33,024 nt of DNA from JAQTNA01 sp043743785 (GCA_043743785.1 JAYTVW010000137.1:1-33024), one strand, 5' to 3'; numbered from the stretch's first letter, positions 15,018 through 23,122 are shown. Program-made: numbers and translations. Notes: a model not told the origin generated them from the sequence alone.

Positions 15018-16934
15018 ATGCCGGTCATCACCCTGCCTGACGGATCCAAACGGGAATACGCGGACGCTCTCACCGTGGCACAGGTTGCCGCCTCCATCGG
15101 CACGGGCCTGGCCAAGGCTGCCCTGGCCGGCAAGGTGGATGGGGTGCTGGTGGACACCTCCCACCTCATCGAAGCCGACGTTGCCCTTGCCATCATTACC
15201 GACAAGGACCCGGAAGGCCTGGAAATCATCCGCCATTCCACGTCCCACCTGATGGCTTACGCGGTGAAGTCCCTCTTTCCCGAAGCCCAAGTGACCATCG
15301 GTCCGGTCATCGAGAACGGCTTCTACTACGACTTCGCCTACAAGCGCGCCTTCACGCCGGAAGACCTGGTGGCCATCGAGAAGCGCATGGTGGAACTGGC
15401 GAAGAAGGATTTCCCCGTGGTGCGGGACGTCAAGCCCCGGGATGAGGCCGTGGCCTACTTCAAGAGCATCGGCGAAGCCTACAAGGCGGAGTTGATCGAA
15501 GCCATTCCGGCGGGGGAAGACGTGTCCCTCTACTGTGAGGGCGAGTTCACCGACCTGTGCCGCGGCCCCCATGTGCCCTCCACGGGCAAGCTGAAGGTCT
15601 TCAAGCTCATGAAACTGGCCGGGGCCTACTGGCGCGGCGACTCGAAGAACGAGATGCTGCAGCGCATCTACGGCACGGCCTGGGCCAAGAAGGAAGAGCA
15701 GGAAGCCTATCTGCACATGCTGGAAGAGGCGGAAAAGCGCGATCACCGCAAGATCGGCCGCCAGCTGGACCTGTTCCACATGCAGGAAGAGGCGCCGGGC
15801 ATGGTCTTCTGGCATCCCAAGGGCTGGTCCGTGTGGCAGGAGATCGAACAATACATGCGCCGCGTGTATCGCGAGAATGGCTACCAGGAAATTCGTTGTC
15901 CCCAGATCCTTGACCGCTCCCTGTGGGAAAAGTCGGGGCACTGGGACAACTACAAGGACAACATGTTTACGACGGAGTCGGAAAAGCGCGACTTCGCCAT
16001 CAAGCCCATGAATTGCCCGGGCCACGTCCAGGTCTTCAATGCGGACCTGCGCTCCTACCGGGAACTACCCCTGCGCTACGGCGAATTCGGCTCATGCCAC
16101 CGTAACGAACCCTCCGGCGCCCTGCATGGCCTCATGCGCGTGCGCGGCTTCGTCCAGGATGACGGCCATATCTTCTGCACCGAAGACCAGATCCAGTCGG
16201 AAGTGACGGCCTTCAACGCCCTGGTGCTCAAGGTGTACAAGGATTTCGGTTTCAATGATGTGGCCGTGAAGCTGGCCCTGCGGCCGGAAAAGCGCGTCGG
16301 CTCCGACGAGGTGTGGGACAAGGCAGAAACGGCCCTGCGGGAGGCCCTCTCCGCGTCCGGCATGGAATGGGTGGAACTGCCGGGCGAGGGGGCTTTTTAC
16401 GGCCCGAAGATCGAATTCCATATCAAGGACGCCATCGGGCGCTCCTGGCAGTGCGGCACGGTGCAAGTGGACTTCTCCATGCCGGGCCGTCTGGGGGCCG
16501 AGTACGTGGGCGAGGACAATGCCCGCCATGTGCCGGTGATGCTGCACCGGGCCATCCTCGGATCCCTTGAGCGTTTCATCGGCATCCTCATCGAAAACCA
16601 CGCCGGCAACCTGCCCCTGTGGCTGGCGCCGGTGCAGGCCATGGTGCTGAATATCTCGGAAAATCAGGCAGATTACGTCGCCGAACTGGTGGAAAAACTG
16701 ACTGCTCTGGGCCTGCGTGTCGAAGCTGATTTGCGTAATGAGAAGATTACCTATAAAATCCGCGAACATAGCATGCAAAAACGACCGTATCTCCTGGTGG
16801 TAGGTGACAAGGAGAAGGCGGCAGGATTGGTAGCCGTGCGTGCCCGTGGCAACGTTGATCTCGGGCAGATGTCCCTGGAAGCGTTTGTTGAGCGTGTGAC
16901 TCACGAACGTAACGACCGGACAGGCACGGCTTGA
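15018..16934 (+). CDS. thrS: Threonine--tRNA ligase
   Basis: ThrS charges tRNA-Thr and edits mischarged serine. Domains appear in order: an N-terminal TGS domain (MPVITLPDGSKREYADALTV), then the editing domain with HSTSHLMAYA and YCEGEFTDLCRGPH (zinc-like His/Cys set). The class II catalytic core follows with motif 2 in FRNE-type form CHRNEPSGALHGLMRVRGF, and FYGPKIEFHIKDAIGR. Motif 3 is at HRAILGSLERFIGILIENHA. The anticodon-binding domain closes the protein. Length 638 aa, normal. It opens the thrS-infC-rpmI-rplT-pheST-ihfA block. The ribosome-binding site is weak (GGGACAAGAAAAC before ATG), and the region before it is not otherwise explained. Confidence 0.97.
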   Translation: MPVITLPDGSKREYADALTVAQVAASIGTGLAKAALAGKVDGVLVDTSHLIEADVALAIITDKDPEGLEIIRHSTSHLMAYAVKSLFPEAQVTIGPVIENGFYYDFAYKRAFTPEDLVAIEKRMVELAKKDFPVVRDVKPRDEAVAYFKSIGEAYKAELIEAIPAGEDVSLYCEGEFTDLCRGPHVPSTGKLKVFKLMKLAGAYWRGDSKNEMLQRIYGTAWAKKEEQEAYLHMLEEAEKRDHRKIGRQLDLFHMQEEAPGMVFWHPKGWSVWQEIEQYMRRVYRENGYQEIRCPQILDRSLWEKSGHWDNYKDNMFTTESEKRDFAIKPMNCPGHVQVFNADLRSYRELPLRYGEFGSCHRNEPSGALHGLMRVRGFVQDDGHIFCTEDQIQSEVTAFNALVLKVYKDFGFNDVAVKLALRPEKRVGSDEVWDKAETALREALSASGMEWVELPGEGAFYGPKIEFHIKDAIGRSWQCGTVQVDFSMPGRLGAEYVGEDNARHVPVMLHRAILGSLERFIGILIENHAGNLPLWLAPVQAMVLNISENQADYVAELVEKLTALGLRVEADLRNEKITYKIREHSMQKRPYLLVVGDKEKAAGLVAVRARGNVDLGQMSLEAFVERVTHERNDRTGTA

Positions 16935-16959
16935 TTTATTTCTACTTGGAGAATTAGCC

Positions 16960-17517
16960 ATAGCTCAGCAGAACACCAGGACTCAGCGCCTGAACGAGGA
17001 AATCAACGCCCCGGAGATTCGTCTCATCGGGGAAGATGGCGAACAAATCGGCATCGTTTCCTCCAGGGAAGCGCTGAAATTGGCCGAAGAGGCCGGTGTC
17101 GATCTGGTTGAAATCGCGCCGCTGGCAAAGCCGCCGGTGTGCCGGATCATGGACTACGGCAAGTTCAAGTACCAGGAAGCCAAGAAACAGCACGAGGCCA
17201 AGCTCAAGCAGAAGCAGATCCAGGTCAAGGAGATCAAGTTCCGCCCCGCTACCGACGAGGGCGACTACCAGATCAAATTGCGCAACTTGGTAAAGTTCCT
17301 GCAAGAAGGCGACAAGACCAAGATTACCTTGCGCTTCCGTGGCCGAGAAATGGCTCACCAGGAATTCGGTTTCCGTCTCCTCGAGCGGGTCAAAGCCGAT
17401 CTGGAGCCCTACGGCACGGTCGAGCAGTTCCCCAAGATGGAAGGTCGCCAGCTCATCATGGTGCTGACCCCCATCAAGAAGATTCCGCCCAAGGGTAGTG
17501 AAGGCGCTGGGGAATAA
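16960..17517 (+). CDS. infC: Translation initiation factor IF-3 (rare ATA start codon)
   Basis: IF-3 binds the 30S subunit and rejects initiation at non-standard codons. The protein has the N-domain (EINAPEIRLIGEDGEQIGIV, then EEAGVDLVEIAPLAKPPVCR), a lysine-rich linker around YGKFKYQEAKKQ, and the C-domain ending in VLTPIKKIPPKG. No ATG, GTG or TTG is present at the family's N-terminus. The frame opens instead at ATA (16960) with GGAG eight bases upstream, giving (M)AQQNTRTQRLNEE. Rare start codons such as ATT in infC are the known basis of IF-3 autoregulation. The first in-frame ATG (17080) would remove 40 residues of the N-domain. Length 185 aa. It begins 25 bases after thrS. Confidence 0.93.
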   Translation: MAQQNTRTQRLNEEINAPEIRLIGEDGEQIGIVSSREALKLAEEAGVDLVEIAPLAKPPVCRIMDYGKFKYQEAKKQHEAKLKQKQIQVKEIKFRPATDEGDYQIKLRNLVKFLQEGDKTKITLRFRGREMAHQEFGFRLLERVKADLEPYGTVEQFPKMEGRQLIMVLTPIKKIPPKGSEGAGE

Positions 17518-17551
17518 GAATTTGCGGGGATGCGCAAGTATCCCTGCAAGA

Positions 17552-17616
17552 CGGCCCGAAAACCTCGGGCCGCATAATAAGTGGTGACGGGTCAATCAAG
17601 CGTTCCCGAAGGGAAC
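17552..17616 (+). promoter_or_regulatory. Paired hairpins in the infC-rpmI leader
   Basis: CGGCCCGA (17552-17559) pairs with TCGGGCCG (17565-17572), and GTTCCC-GAA-GGGAAC lies at 17602-17616. Neither is followed by a T-run, so they are not simple terminators. In Escherichia coli L20 represses rpmI-rplT by binding structured RNA in this same interval, so these hairpins may form a comparable operator. The function is inferred from position only. Confidence 0.4.
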
Positions 17617-17651
17617 CACCTGGGGCCATGACATAACAGGAGTATTCTTCG

Positions 17652-17849
17652 ATGCCGAAGATGAAAACCAAAAGCGGGGCCAAGAAGCGTTTCAAGGTCC
17701 GGCCGGGTGGCACGATCAAGCGCGGTTCCGCGTTCAAGCGTCACATTCTGACCAAGAAAACCACCAAGTCCAAGCGCCAGTTGCGCGGAGTTCAAGCTGT
17801 CGTTGCCGCGGATGCCAAGTCCGTCCGTGCAATGCTGCCCTACGCTTAA
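17652..17849 (+). CDS. rpmI: 50S ribosomal protein L35
   Basis: L35 is a small, highly basic protein of the large ribosomal subunit. The 65-residue sequence starts MPKMKTKSGAKKRFKVRPGG and has the family's RGSAFKRHILTKKTTKSKRQ centre. AGGAG lies nine bases before the ATG. It sits between infC and rplT, the conserved order; L20 is expected to control its translation together with its own. Confidence 0.97.
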   Translation: MPKMKTKSGAKKRFKVRPGGTIKRGSAFKRHILTKKTTKSKRQLRGVQAVVAADAKSVRAMLPYA

Positions 17850-17861
17850 AGGAGGTTCAGA

Positions 17862-18221
17862 ATGCCAAGAGTTAAACGCGGAGTAACGGCGCGCGCGCGC
17901 CACAAGAAGGTTCTTAACGCAGCCAAGGGTTATCGCGGCCGCCGCAGTACTGTTTATCGCATCGCCAAAGAAGCGGTGATGAAGGCCGGGCAATATGCCT
18001 ACCGTGACCGTCGTCAAAGGAAGCGTCAGTTCCGTGCCCTGTGGATCGCCCGTATCAACGCTGGCGCCCGGGAACTGGGCATGAAGTACAGCACCATGAT
18101 GAACGGCCTGAAGAAGGCTGCCGTCGAGGTGGACCGCAAGGTTCTGGCCGATCTGGCTGTGTTCGACAAGCCCGCTTTTGCGGCTATCGCGAACATCGCC
18201 AAGGCTCAGCTGGCTGCCTAA
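17862..18221 (+). CDS. rplT: 50S ribosomal protein L20
   Basis: L20 binds 23S rRNA early in large-subunit assembly and, in well-studied bacteria, represses the infC-rpmI-rplT transcript. The 119-residue protein begins MPRVKRGVTARARHKKVLNA and contains YRDRRQRKRQFRALWIARIN and AREL-GMKYS, all family consensus. AAAGGAGG lies seven bases before the ATG. It starts 12 bases after rpmI and is followed by an intrinsic terminator. Confidence 0.97.
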   Translation: MPRVKRGVTARARHKKVLNAAKGYRGRRSTVYRIAKEAVMKAGQYAYRDRRQRKRQFRALWIARINAGARELGMKYSTMMNGLKKAAVEVDRKVLADLAVFDKPAFAAIANIAKAQLAA

Positions 18222-18235
18222 ATCAGGCGCAGCGC

Positions 18236-18263
18236 AAAAAAGGAGGCCTGGCCTCCTTTTTTT
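18236..18263 (+). terminator. Intrinsic terminator after rplT
   Basis: AAAAAAGGAGGC pairs with GCCTCCTTTTTTT across a three-base loop (CTG). It is a short strong stem with flanking A and T runs, placed 15 bases after the rplT stop. It can act in both directions, but only rplT points at it. Confidence 0.9.
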
Positions 18264-18388
18264 GTTTAGAAACACAGGTTTGATACGCCGGGCAGGCAGC
18301 CGCAGTTGCGGCCTGTCCCGGCGGCACCAGCCGGCTGAGTTTTCCGGCGGGCTGTCCAATTCAAAGCCGAATCAAGGCTCTGCTTTCC

Positions 18389-19438
18389 ATGCAAAACATC
18401 GAAGAACTGATTGTTCGCGCCACTGCCGAATTCGCCGCCATCACCGATGGTGCCCTGCTGGAGCAGGCCAAAGCGATTTACCTGGGCAAGAGCGGCTCCC
18501 TCACCGAACTCCTCAAGGGCCTGGGCAAGCTGCCGCCGGAGGAGAAGAAGACGGCGGGCGCTGCCATCAACCGGGGTAAGCAGGCCATCGAGGCTGCCCT
18601 TGAAGCCCGTCGCGAGCATATCCGCAACGCGACTCTGGAAGCCCAGTTGAAGCAGGAAGCCCTGGACATCACCTTGCCGGGCCGCGGCCAGGGTACCGGC
18701 GGACTGCATCCAGCCATTCGCACCCTGGAACGCATCGAGGATCTCTTCCGTACCATCGGCTTCGAGGTTGCCGACGGTCCGGAAATCGAGACGGATTTCC
18801 ACAATTTCACGGCATTGAACACCCCGGAGAATCATCCGGCCCGTTCCATGCACGACACTTTCTACATCGACAACGCCCCGGGCCTGTTGCTGCGCACCCA
18901 TACCAGCCCGATCCAGGTGCGCTACATGCAGCAGCACCTGGCCATGCATGCCGGCAAGGCCGACATGCCGCCCATCAAGGTCATCGCGCCGGGCCGGGTA
19001 TATCGGGTGGATTCGGACGCTACCCACTCCCCCATGTTCCACCAGGTGGAAGGCCTGTGGGTAGGCGACGATGTCAGCTTCGCCGACCTGAAGGGTGTGC
19101 TCATCGACTTCCTGCGCCGCTTCTTCGAGCGGGAAGACCTCCGGGTGCGTTTTCGCCCGTCCTTCTTCCCCTTCACCGAGCCCTCGGCGGAAGTGGACAT
19201 GGGCTGCGTCTTCTGTACCGACGGTTGCCGCGTGTGCTCCCATACCGGCTGGCTGGAGGTGGGTGGCTGCGGCATGGTGCATCCGAATGTGCTCAAGCAC
19301 GTGGGCATCGACAGCGAGAAATACCTGGGCTTCGCCTTTGGCGTCGGCCCGGACCGCCTGACCATGCTGCGCTACGGCATCAATGACCTGCGCCTGTTCT
19401 ACGACGGCGATCTGCGGTTTTTGAGCCAGTTCAAATAA
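18389..19438 (+). CDS. pheS: Phenylalanine--tRNA ligase alpha subunit
   Basis: PheS is the catalytic subunit of the (alpha-beta)2 class II enzyme. The N-terminal coiled-coil that grips tRNA is at about residues 1-90. The catalytic core starts at GLHPAIRTLERIEDLFRTIG. LRTHTSPIQVRYM, DSDATHSPMFHQVEGLWV (motif 2 and phenylalanine pocket) and FAFGVGPDRLTMLRYGI (motif 3) follow. EVGGCGMVHPNVL is the conserved glycine-rich loop. Length 349 aa. It lies 125 bases downstream of the rplT terminator, so it probably has its own promoter there. It is separated from pheT by a palindromic element. Confidence 0.97.
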   Translation: MQNIEELIVRATAEFAAITDGALLEQAKAIYLGKSGSLTELLKGLGKLPPEEKKTAGAAINRGKQAIEAALEARREHIRNATLEAQLKQEALDITLPGRGQGTGGLHPAIRTLERIEDLFRTIGFEVADGPEIETDFHNFTALNTPENHPARSMHDTFYIDNAPGLLLRTHTSPIQVRYMQQHLAMHAGKADMPPIKVIAPGRVYRVDSDATHSPMFHQVEGLWVGDDVSFADLKGVLIDFLRRFFEREDLRVRFRPSFFPFTEPSAEVDMGCVFCTDGCRVCSHTGWLEVGGCGMVHPNVLKHVGIDSEKYLGFAFGVGPDRLTMLRYGINDLRLFYDGDLRFLSQFK

Positions 19439-19451
19439 GGCCCCGTTATTG

Positions 19452-19573
19452 AAACGCCGAGGCGCCGAGGCGCAGAGAAAAGCAATATTCTGGCTTTTAC
19501 CTGCTCCCGTCGTGGCAAGGTGGAGTGCCAAGTTCTCGGTGGTTTCTCTCAGCGCCTCGGCGCCTCGGCGTTT
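19452..19573. repeat. Dispersed palindromic element, copy 3 (between pheS and pheT)
   Basis: A 122-bp element with near-perfect terminal arms of 27 bases. The left arm is 19452-19478 and the right arm 19547-19573, with one mismatch (A facing A at 19474 and 19551). Both carry the core GCCGAGGCGCCGAGGCGC. The middle is unique and non-coding. It fills almost the whole gap between pheS and pheT, which are normally adjacent. As RNA it would form one long hairpin on the pheST message. Confidence 0.8.
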
Positions 19574-19598
19574 AGCAATGCTTTTTGCGAGATAAATC

Positions 19599-21983
19599 AT
19601 GCAGTTCTCTGAATCCTGGTTGCGTACCCTGGTCAATCCGTCCCTGGACACGGACCAATTGGCCCATTTGCTGACCATGGCCGGCCTCGAAGTGGAGGCC
19701 CTGGAACCCGTGGCTCCGGCCTTCGAAAAAGTAGTGGTAGCGCAGATCGTGTCCGCCGAAAAACATCCCGACGCGGACAAGTTGAAGCTCTGCCGCGTGA
19801 ATGTGGGTGAAACTGAGCCCCTGCAGATCGTCTGCGGCGCACCGAATGCTGCCGTGGGCCTGAAGATTCCTTGCGCACGAGTGGGCGCCGAGTTACCCGG
19901 TTTCAGCATCAAGCTGGCCAAGGTAAGAGGGATTGAATCCTTCGGCATGCTCTGCTCGTCCAAAGAGTTGGGCATTACGGAAGAAAGCAGCGGTCTGCTG
20001 GTACTGCCGGAGGATGCCCCGGTCGGCATCTCCATCCGCGACTACCTGGGCCTGGACGACAAACGCTTTACCTTGAAGCTCACGCCCAACCGGGCCGATT
20101 GCCTCTCCCTCCTGGGCGTTGCCCGGGAAGTGGCGGCGCTCACTGGCGCCCCCGTCGCCACGCCGGTGGTGGACGCCGTGCCGGCCACCATCGACACCCA
20201 TCGGGAAGTGGTGCTCGACGCGCCCTCCGCCTGCCCGCGTTACGCCGGGCGAGTGCTCACCGACGTGAATGCGGCCGCCGCCACGCCGGACTGGATGAAG
20301 CAGCGCATCGAGCGCAGCGGTATCCGCTCCATCAGCGCCCTGGTGGATATCACCAACTACGTCATGCTGGAACTGGGTCAGCCGCTGCACGCCTTCGACA
20401 ACACCAAGCTCGTCGGCGCCATTCATGTGCGCCTGCCCAGGGCCGGCGAAAAGCTCCCGCTGCTGAACGAACAGACCATTACGCCGGATGCCACCACCCT
20501 GCTGATCACCGATGAGGCCAATGTGCTGGCCATGGCCGGCATCATGGGCGGCGAAGAGAGCGGCGTGACCCTCGCCACCACGGAACTCTTCCTGGAATCC
20601 GCCTTCTTCGCCCCGGATGCGGTAGCCGGCAAGGCCCGCGCCTACGGCTTCTCGTCGGATGCCTCCTATCGTTTCGAGCGGGGCGTGGACTTTGACGGTC
20701 CCCGCCGTGCCCTGGAGCGAGCGACCCGGCTGGTGCTGGACATCTGTGGCGGCGCAGCCGGCCCAGTGGTCGAAACCGTCGCCGAAGCCGAACTGCCCCG
20801 GCGCCTGCCCATCACCCTGCGCCGTGCCCGTGCTGAACGGGTGCTGGGCATTCCCCTGTCCGCGCCGCGCATCGCCGAACTGCTGGCTGGCCTGGCCTTC
20901 CCCTTCAACCAGGATGGCGAGAACTTCACCGTGACGCCGCCCTCCTGGCGCTTCGACATGGAGATCGAGGAAGATCTCATCGAGGACCTGGGGCGCATCC
21001 ATGGCTACGACAACATCCCCGCCCGCGCCCCCCGGGCCGTGCAGCGCATGCTGCCCCAGGGCGAGGACCGGCGTCCGGCCTACCGGCTCAAGCGCCTGGT
21101 GGCGGCCCGGGATTACCAGGAGGTCATCAACTACAGCTTCGTCGACGGGGCTTGGGAAACGGACTTCTGCGCCAACACCGCACCCGTGGTGCTCTCCAAC
21201 CCCATTGCCAGCCAGATGGGCGTGATGCGCACCAGCCTGGTGGGCGGCTTGGTGGCCAATCTCTCCTACAACCTTAAGCGTCGTACCAACCGGGTGCGGG
21301 TCTTCGAGATCGGCCGGGTGTTCTCCCCTGTCGAAGCTTCCGACGCCCAGCAGGTGCCGGGCTTCGAACAGCCGGTGCGCCTGGGCGCCCTCATCGCCGG
21401 GCCGGCGCTGCCTGAACAATGGGGCGAAACGAGCCGCAACGCCGACTTCTTCGACGCCAAGGGTGACGTGGAAGCCCTGCTGGCACCCCAGCTTCCCCGT
21501 TTCGAGAAAATCGATCATCCGGCCCTGCATCCGGGCCGCTCCGCCGCCATTCTGCTGGACGGCAAGACGGTAGGCTTCATGGGGGAAATCCACCCCCGCT
21601 GGGTACAAAAATACGACCTGGGGGCGGCCCCCGTGGTGTTCGAACTGGACCTGTCCGCCGTAATCGTCCGTGCCCTGCCCGAGTTCCGCTCGCCCTCCAG
21701 ATTCCCGCCGGTCATTCGCGATCTGGCCTTGCTGGTGGCCCTGGATTTGCCGGTTCAGGCCCTCTTGGACTGCCTGCGGGAGGCCGCGCCGGCCCTTGTC
21801 CAGGACGTTTCCCTGTTCGATAAATACCAGGGAAAAGGCGTCGATCCGGAGCAAAAAAGTCTTGCTTTCCGTGTAGTTATGCAAGATACTGCGCGGACAT
21901 TGGCAGATGCGGAAGTCGATTCCGCACTGCAAATAATGATCAACGCGGCGGCGGAAAGATTCACCGCCAAGCTGCGGGCGTAA
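19599..21983 (+). CDS. pheT: Phenylalanine--tRNA ligase beta subunit
   Basis: PheT is the large subunit that binds tRNA and edits mischarged tyrosine. The N-terminal B1 and tRNA-binding OB-fold region has the typical KHPDADKLKLCRVNVGE. The B3/B4 editing module includes ALVDITNYVMLELGQPLHAFD, with MAGIMGGEESGV downstream. The degenerate class II core contains YRFERGVDFDG and EEDLIEDLGRIHGYDNIP. The C-terminal anticodon-binding domain carries FPPVIRDLALLV and LFDKYQGKGVDPEQKSLAFR. Length 794 aa, standard. The long open frame opposite it (19893-21932) is an antisense shadow. It starts 160 bases after pheS and is followed closely by ihfA. Confidence 0.97.
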   Translation: MQFSESWLRTLVNPSLDTDQLAHLLTMAGLEVEALEPVAPAFEKVVVAQIVSAEKHPDADKLKLCRVNVGETEPLQIVCGAPNAAVGLKIPCARVGAELPGFSIKLAKVRGIESFGMLCSSKELGITEESSGLLVLPEDAPVGISIRDYLGLDDKRFTLKLTPNRADCLSLLGVAREVAALTGAPVATPVVDAVPATIDTHREVVLDAPSACPRYAGRVLTDVNAAAATPDWMKQRIERSGIRSISALVDITNYVMLELGQPLHAFDNTKLVGAIHVRLPRAGEKLPLLNEQTITPDATTLLITDEANVLAMAGIMGGEESGVTLATTELFLESAFFAPDAVAGKARAYGFSSDASYRFERGVDFDGPRRALERATRLVLDICGGAAGPVVETVAEAELPRRLPITLRRARAERVLGIPLSAPRIAELLAGLAFPFNQDGENFTVTPPSWRFDMEIEEDLIEDLGRIHGYDNIPARAPRAVQRMLPQGEDRRPAYRLKRLVAARDYQEVINYSFVDGAWETDFCANTAPVVLSNPIASQMGVMRTSLVGGLVANLSYNLKRRTNRVRVFEIGRVFSPVEASDAQQVPGFEQPVRLGALIAGPALPEQWGETSRNADFFDAKGDVEALLAPQLPRFEKIDHPALHPGRSAAILLDGKTVGFMGEIHPRWVQKYDLGAAPVVFELDLSAVIVRALPEFRSPSRFPPVIRDLALLVALDLPVQALLDCLREAAPALVQDVSLFDKYQGKGVDPEQKSLAFRVVMQDTARTLADAEVDSALQIMINAAAERFTAKLRA

Positions 21984-21994
21984 AGGGAGTGGAC

Positions 21995-22297
21995 ATGACG
22001 TTAACGAAGGCGGAACTCGCCGACCTTCTGTTTGAAAAGGTAGGGCTGAACAAGCGTGAGGCCAAGGACATGGTGGAAGCGTTTTTCGAAGAAATTCGTA
22101 CTGCTCTGGAAGAAGGCGACAGCGTCAAGCTGTCCGGTTTTGGAAATTTTCAACTGCGCGACAAGCCGCAACGTCCTGGGCGCAACCCCAAGACCGGCGA
22201 GGAAATTCCTATTAGCGCCCGCCGCGTGGTGACGTTCCACGCCAGTCAGAAGTTGAAATTGGCGGTGGAAAGCCTGAGGGATGTCAGCAATCAGTAA
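21995..22297 (+). CDS. ihfA: Integration host factor subunit alpha
   Basis: IHF-alpha pairs with IHF-beta to bend DNA sharply at specific sites in promoters, recombination sites and replication origins. The 100-residue protein starts MTLTKAELADLLFEKVGLNK. It has the HU-family arm signature FGNFQLRDKPQRPGRNPKTG, with the intercalating proline in RPGRNP. The start at 21995 is chosen because AAAGGGAG lies five bases upstream; a GTG two codons earlier would overlap that site. It follows pheT by 11 bases and overlaps the next gene by 17 bases, so the three are probably co-transcribed. Confidence 0.95.
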   Translation: MTLTKAELADLLFEKVGLNKREAKDMVEAFFEEIRTALEEGDSVKLSGFGNFQLRDKPQRPGRNPKTGEEIPISARRVVTFHASQKLKLAVESLRDVSNQ

Positions 22298-22679
22298 AAC
22301 CGATCTCCCGCCGATCCCGGCGAAACGCTACTTCACCATCGGTGAGGTCAGCGAGTTGTGCGCGGTCAAGCCGCACGTGCTGCGCTATTGGGAACAAGAG
22401 TTCACTCAGTTGAAGCCGGTGAAGCGGCGGGGCAACCGGCGCTACTACCAGCATCACGAAGTGCTGCTGGTACGTCGCATCCGTGACCTGCTCTACGAAC
22501 AGGGCTTCACCATCAGCGGCGCGCGCAATCGGCTGGATGAATACGATCCGCGTCAGGAGGACGCTGCCACGCTGGTCGAGCCTGCCCAGGCTGCTTTGCC
22601 AACAGCACAGGAAGCGAGCGTTGATATCGCCGCTGTGCGCAGCGAACTCGCCAGCATCCTGGAGTTCCTGCGCGGCTGA
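22281..22679 (+). CDS. MerR-family transcriptional regulator
   Basis: A MerR-type winged helix-turn-helix is clear at the N-terminus: RYFTIGEVSELCAVKPHVLR, then YWEQEFTQLKPVKRRGNRRY. The helix LLVRRIRDLLYEQGFTISGA follows. The C-terminal part (about residues 95-132) is short and lacks metal-binding cysteines or an effector domain. This is the small MerR-like protein usually found immediately after ihfA in beta- and gammaproteobacteria; its target is not known to me. The start overlaps the ihfA coding end. Length 132 aa. Confidence 0.93.
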   Translation: MSAISKTDLPPIPAKRYFTIGEVSELCAVKPHVLRYWEQEFTQLKPVKRRGNRRYYQHHEVLLVRRIRDLLYEQGFTISGARNRLDEYDPRQEDAATLVEPAQAALPTAQEASVDIAAVRSELASILEFLRG

Positions 22680-22690
22680 TGCCCGCAAAC

Positions 22691-22720
22691 AAGGAAGGCT
22701 TCGATGGCTTCCTTCTATTT
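22691..22720 (+). terminator. Probable terminator after the MerR-type gene
   Basis: AAGGAAG (22691-22697) pairs with CTTCCTT (22708-22714) around a ten-base loop and is followed by CTATTTT. The stem is short and AT-containing, so strength is moderate, but it sits between the ihfA-merR end and the tRNA promoter, where a terminator is expected. Confidence 0.55.
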
Positions 22721-22723
22721 TCC

Positions 22724-22751
22724 TTGAAATTGTCTCAATCTCTGCTATAAT
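22724..22751 (+). promoter_or_regulatory. Sigma-70 promoter of tRNA-Pro
   Basis: TTGAAA (22724-22729) and TATAAT (22746-22751) are separated by 16 bases. The start would lie near 22758, six bases before the mature tRNA. The near-consensus match and the position make this one of the clearest promoters in the window. Confidence 0.85.
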
Positions 22752-22763
22752 GTTTTCCTTCAT

Positions 22764-22840
<77 letters not shown>

Positions 22841-22848
22841 GTAAAAAC

Positions 22849-22878
22849 AACGGCTTAGGTAGCAATACCTAAGCCGTT
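22849..22878 (+). terminator. Strong hairpin after tRNA-Pro
   Basis: AACGGCTTAGGTA (22849-22861) pairs perfectly with TACCTAAGCCGTT (22866-22878) around a GCAA tetraloop. It starts nine bases after the tRNA CCA end, the right place for a terminator or a processing signal. There is no T-run after it, so termination is not certain. Confidence 0.6.
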
Positions 22879-22898
22879 GGTCCGTCTACTTTCCGATT

Positions 22899-22922
22899 GG
22901 TGACACTTTTGGTGACACTTTG
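22899..22922. repeat. 12-bp tandem repeat next to tRNA-Pro
   Basis: GGTGACACTTTT is followed directly by GGTGACACTTTG. On the minus strand this reads as a repeated Ser-Val-Thr peptide at the end of a short frame. It may be the remnant C-terminus of an integrase next to its tRNA target, but there is too little left to say. Confidence 0.55.
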
Positions 22923-22989
22923 GCCGAGGCTAGGTGTCGAGCGCACCAAATAATTTTTTCTGCACTGTGGTTGCGTCCTGTCCCGGGAG

Positions 22990-23122
22990 CCATATCTTTG
23001 CCGTCCTCCGGAACCATATTCTTGCCGAAAAGTACCACCTTTCGGCACAGCGTCGCCTCCCCGCGCCATCGTCCACAACCATATCCTTGCCTACGCCCGA
23101 TGTTGGGGAGGATATCTTTGCC
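22990..23122. repeat. Four short direct repeats in a gene-free stretch
   Basis: CCATATCTTTGCC (22990-23002), CCATATTCTTGCC (23014-23026), CCATATCCTTGCC (23079-23091) and GGATATCTTTGCC (23110-23122) are variants of one 13-base word at uneven spacing. They lie in the 22879-23317 interval, which otherwise contains no gene I can support; it is probably remnant mobile DNA. The uneven spacing argues against a CRISPR array or classical iterons. Confidence 0.6.

Noticed and set aside
19893..21932. Open frame of 679 codons on the minus strand
   Set aside because: It lies wholly opposite pheT and has the His/Gly/Gln-rich composition typical of GC-rich antisense frames.
22990..23122. Possible CRISPR array
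   Set aside because: Only four 13-base variants with spacings of 24, 65 and 31 bases; repeats are too short and uneven and no cas gene is present.
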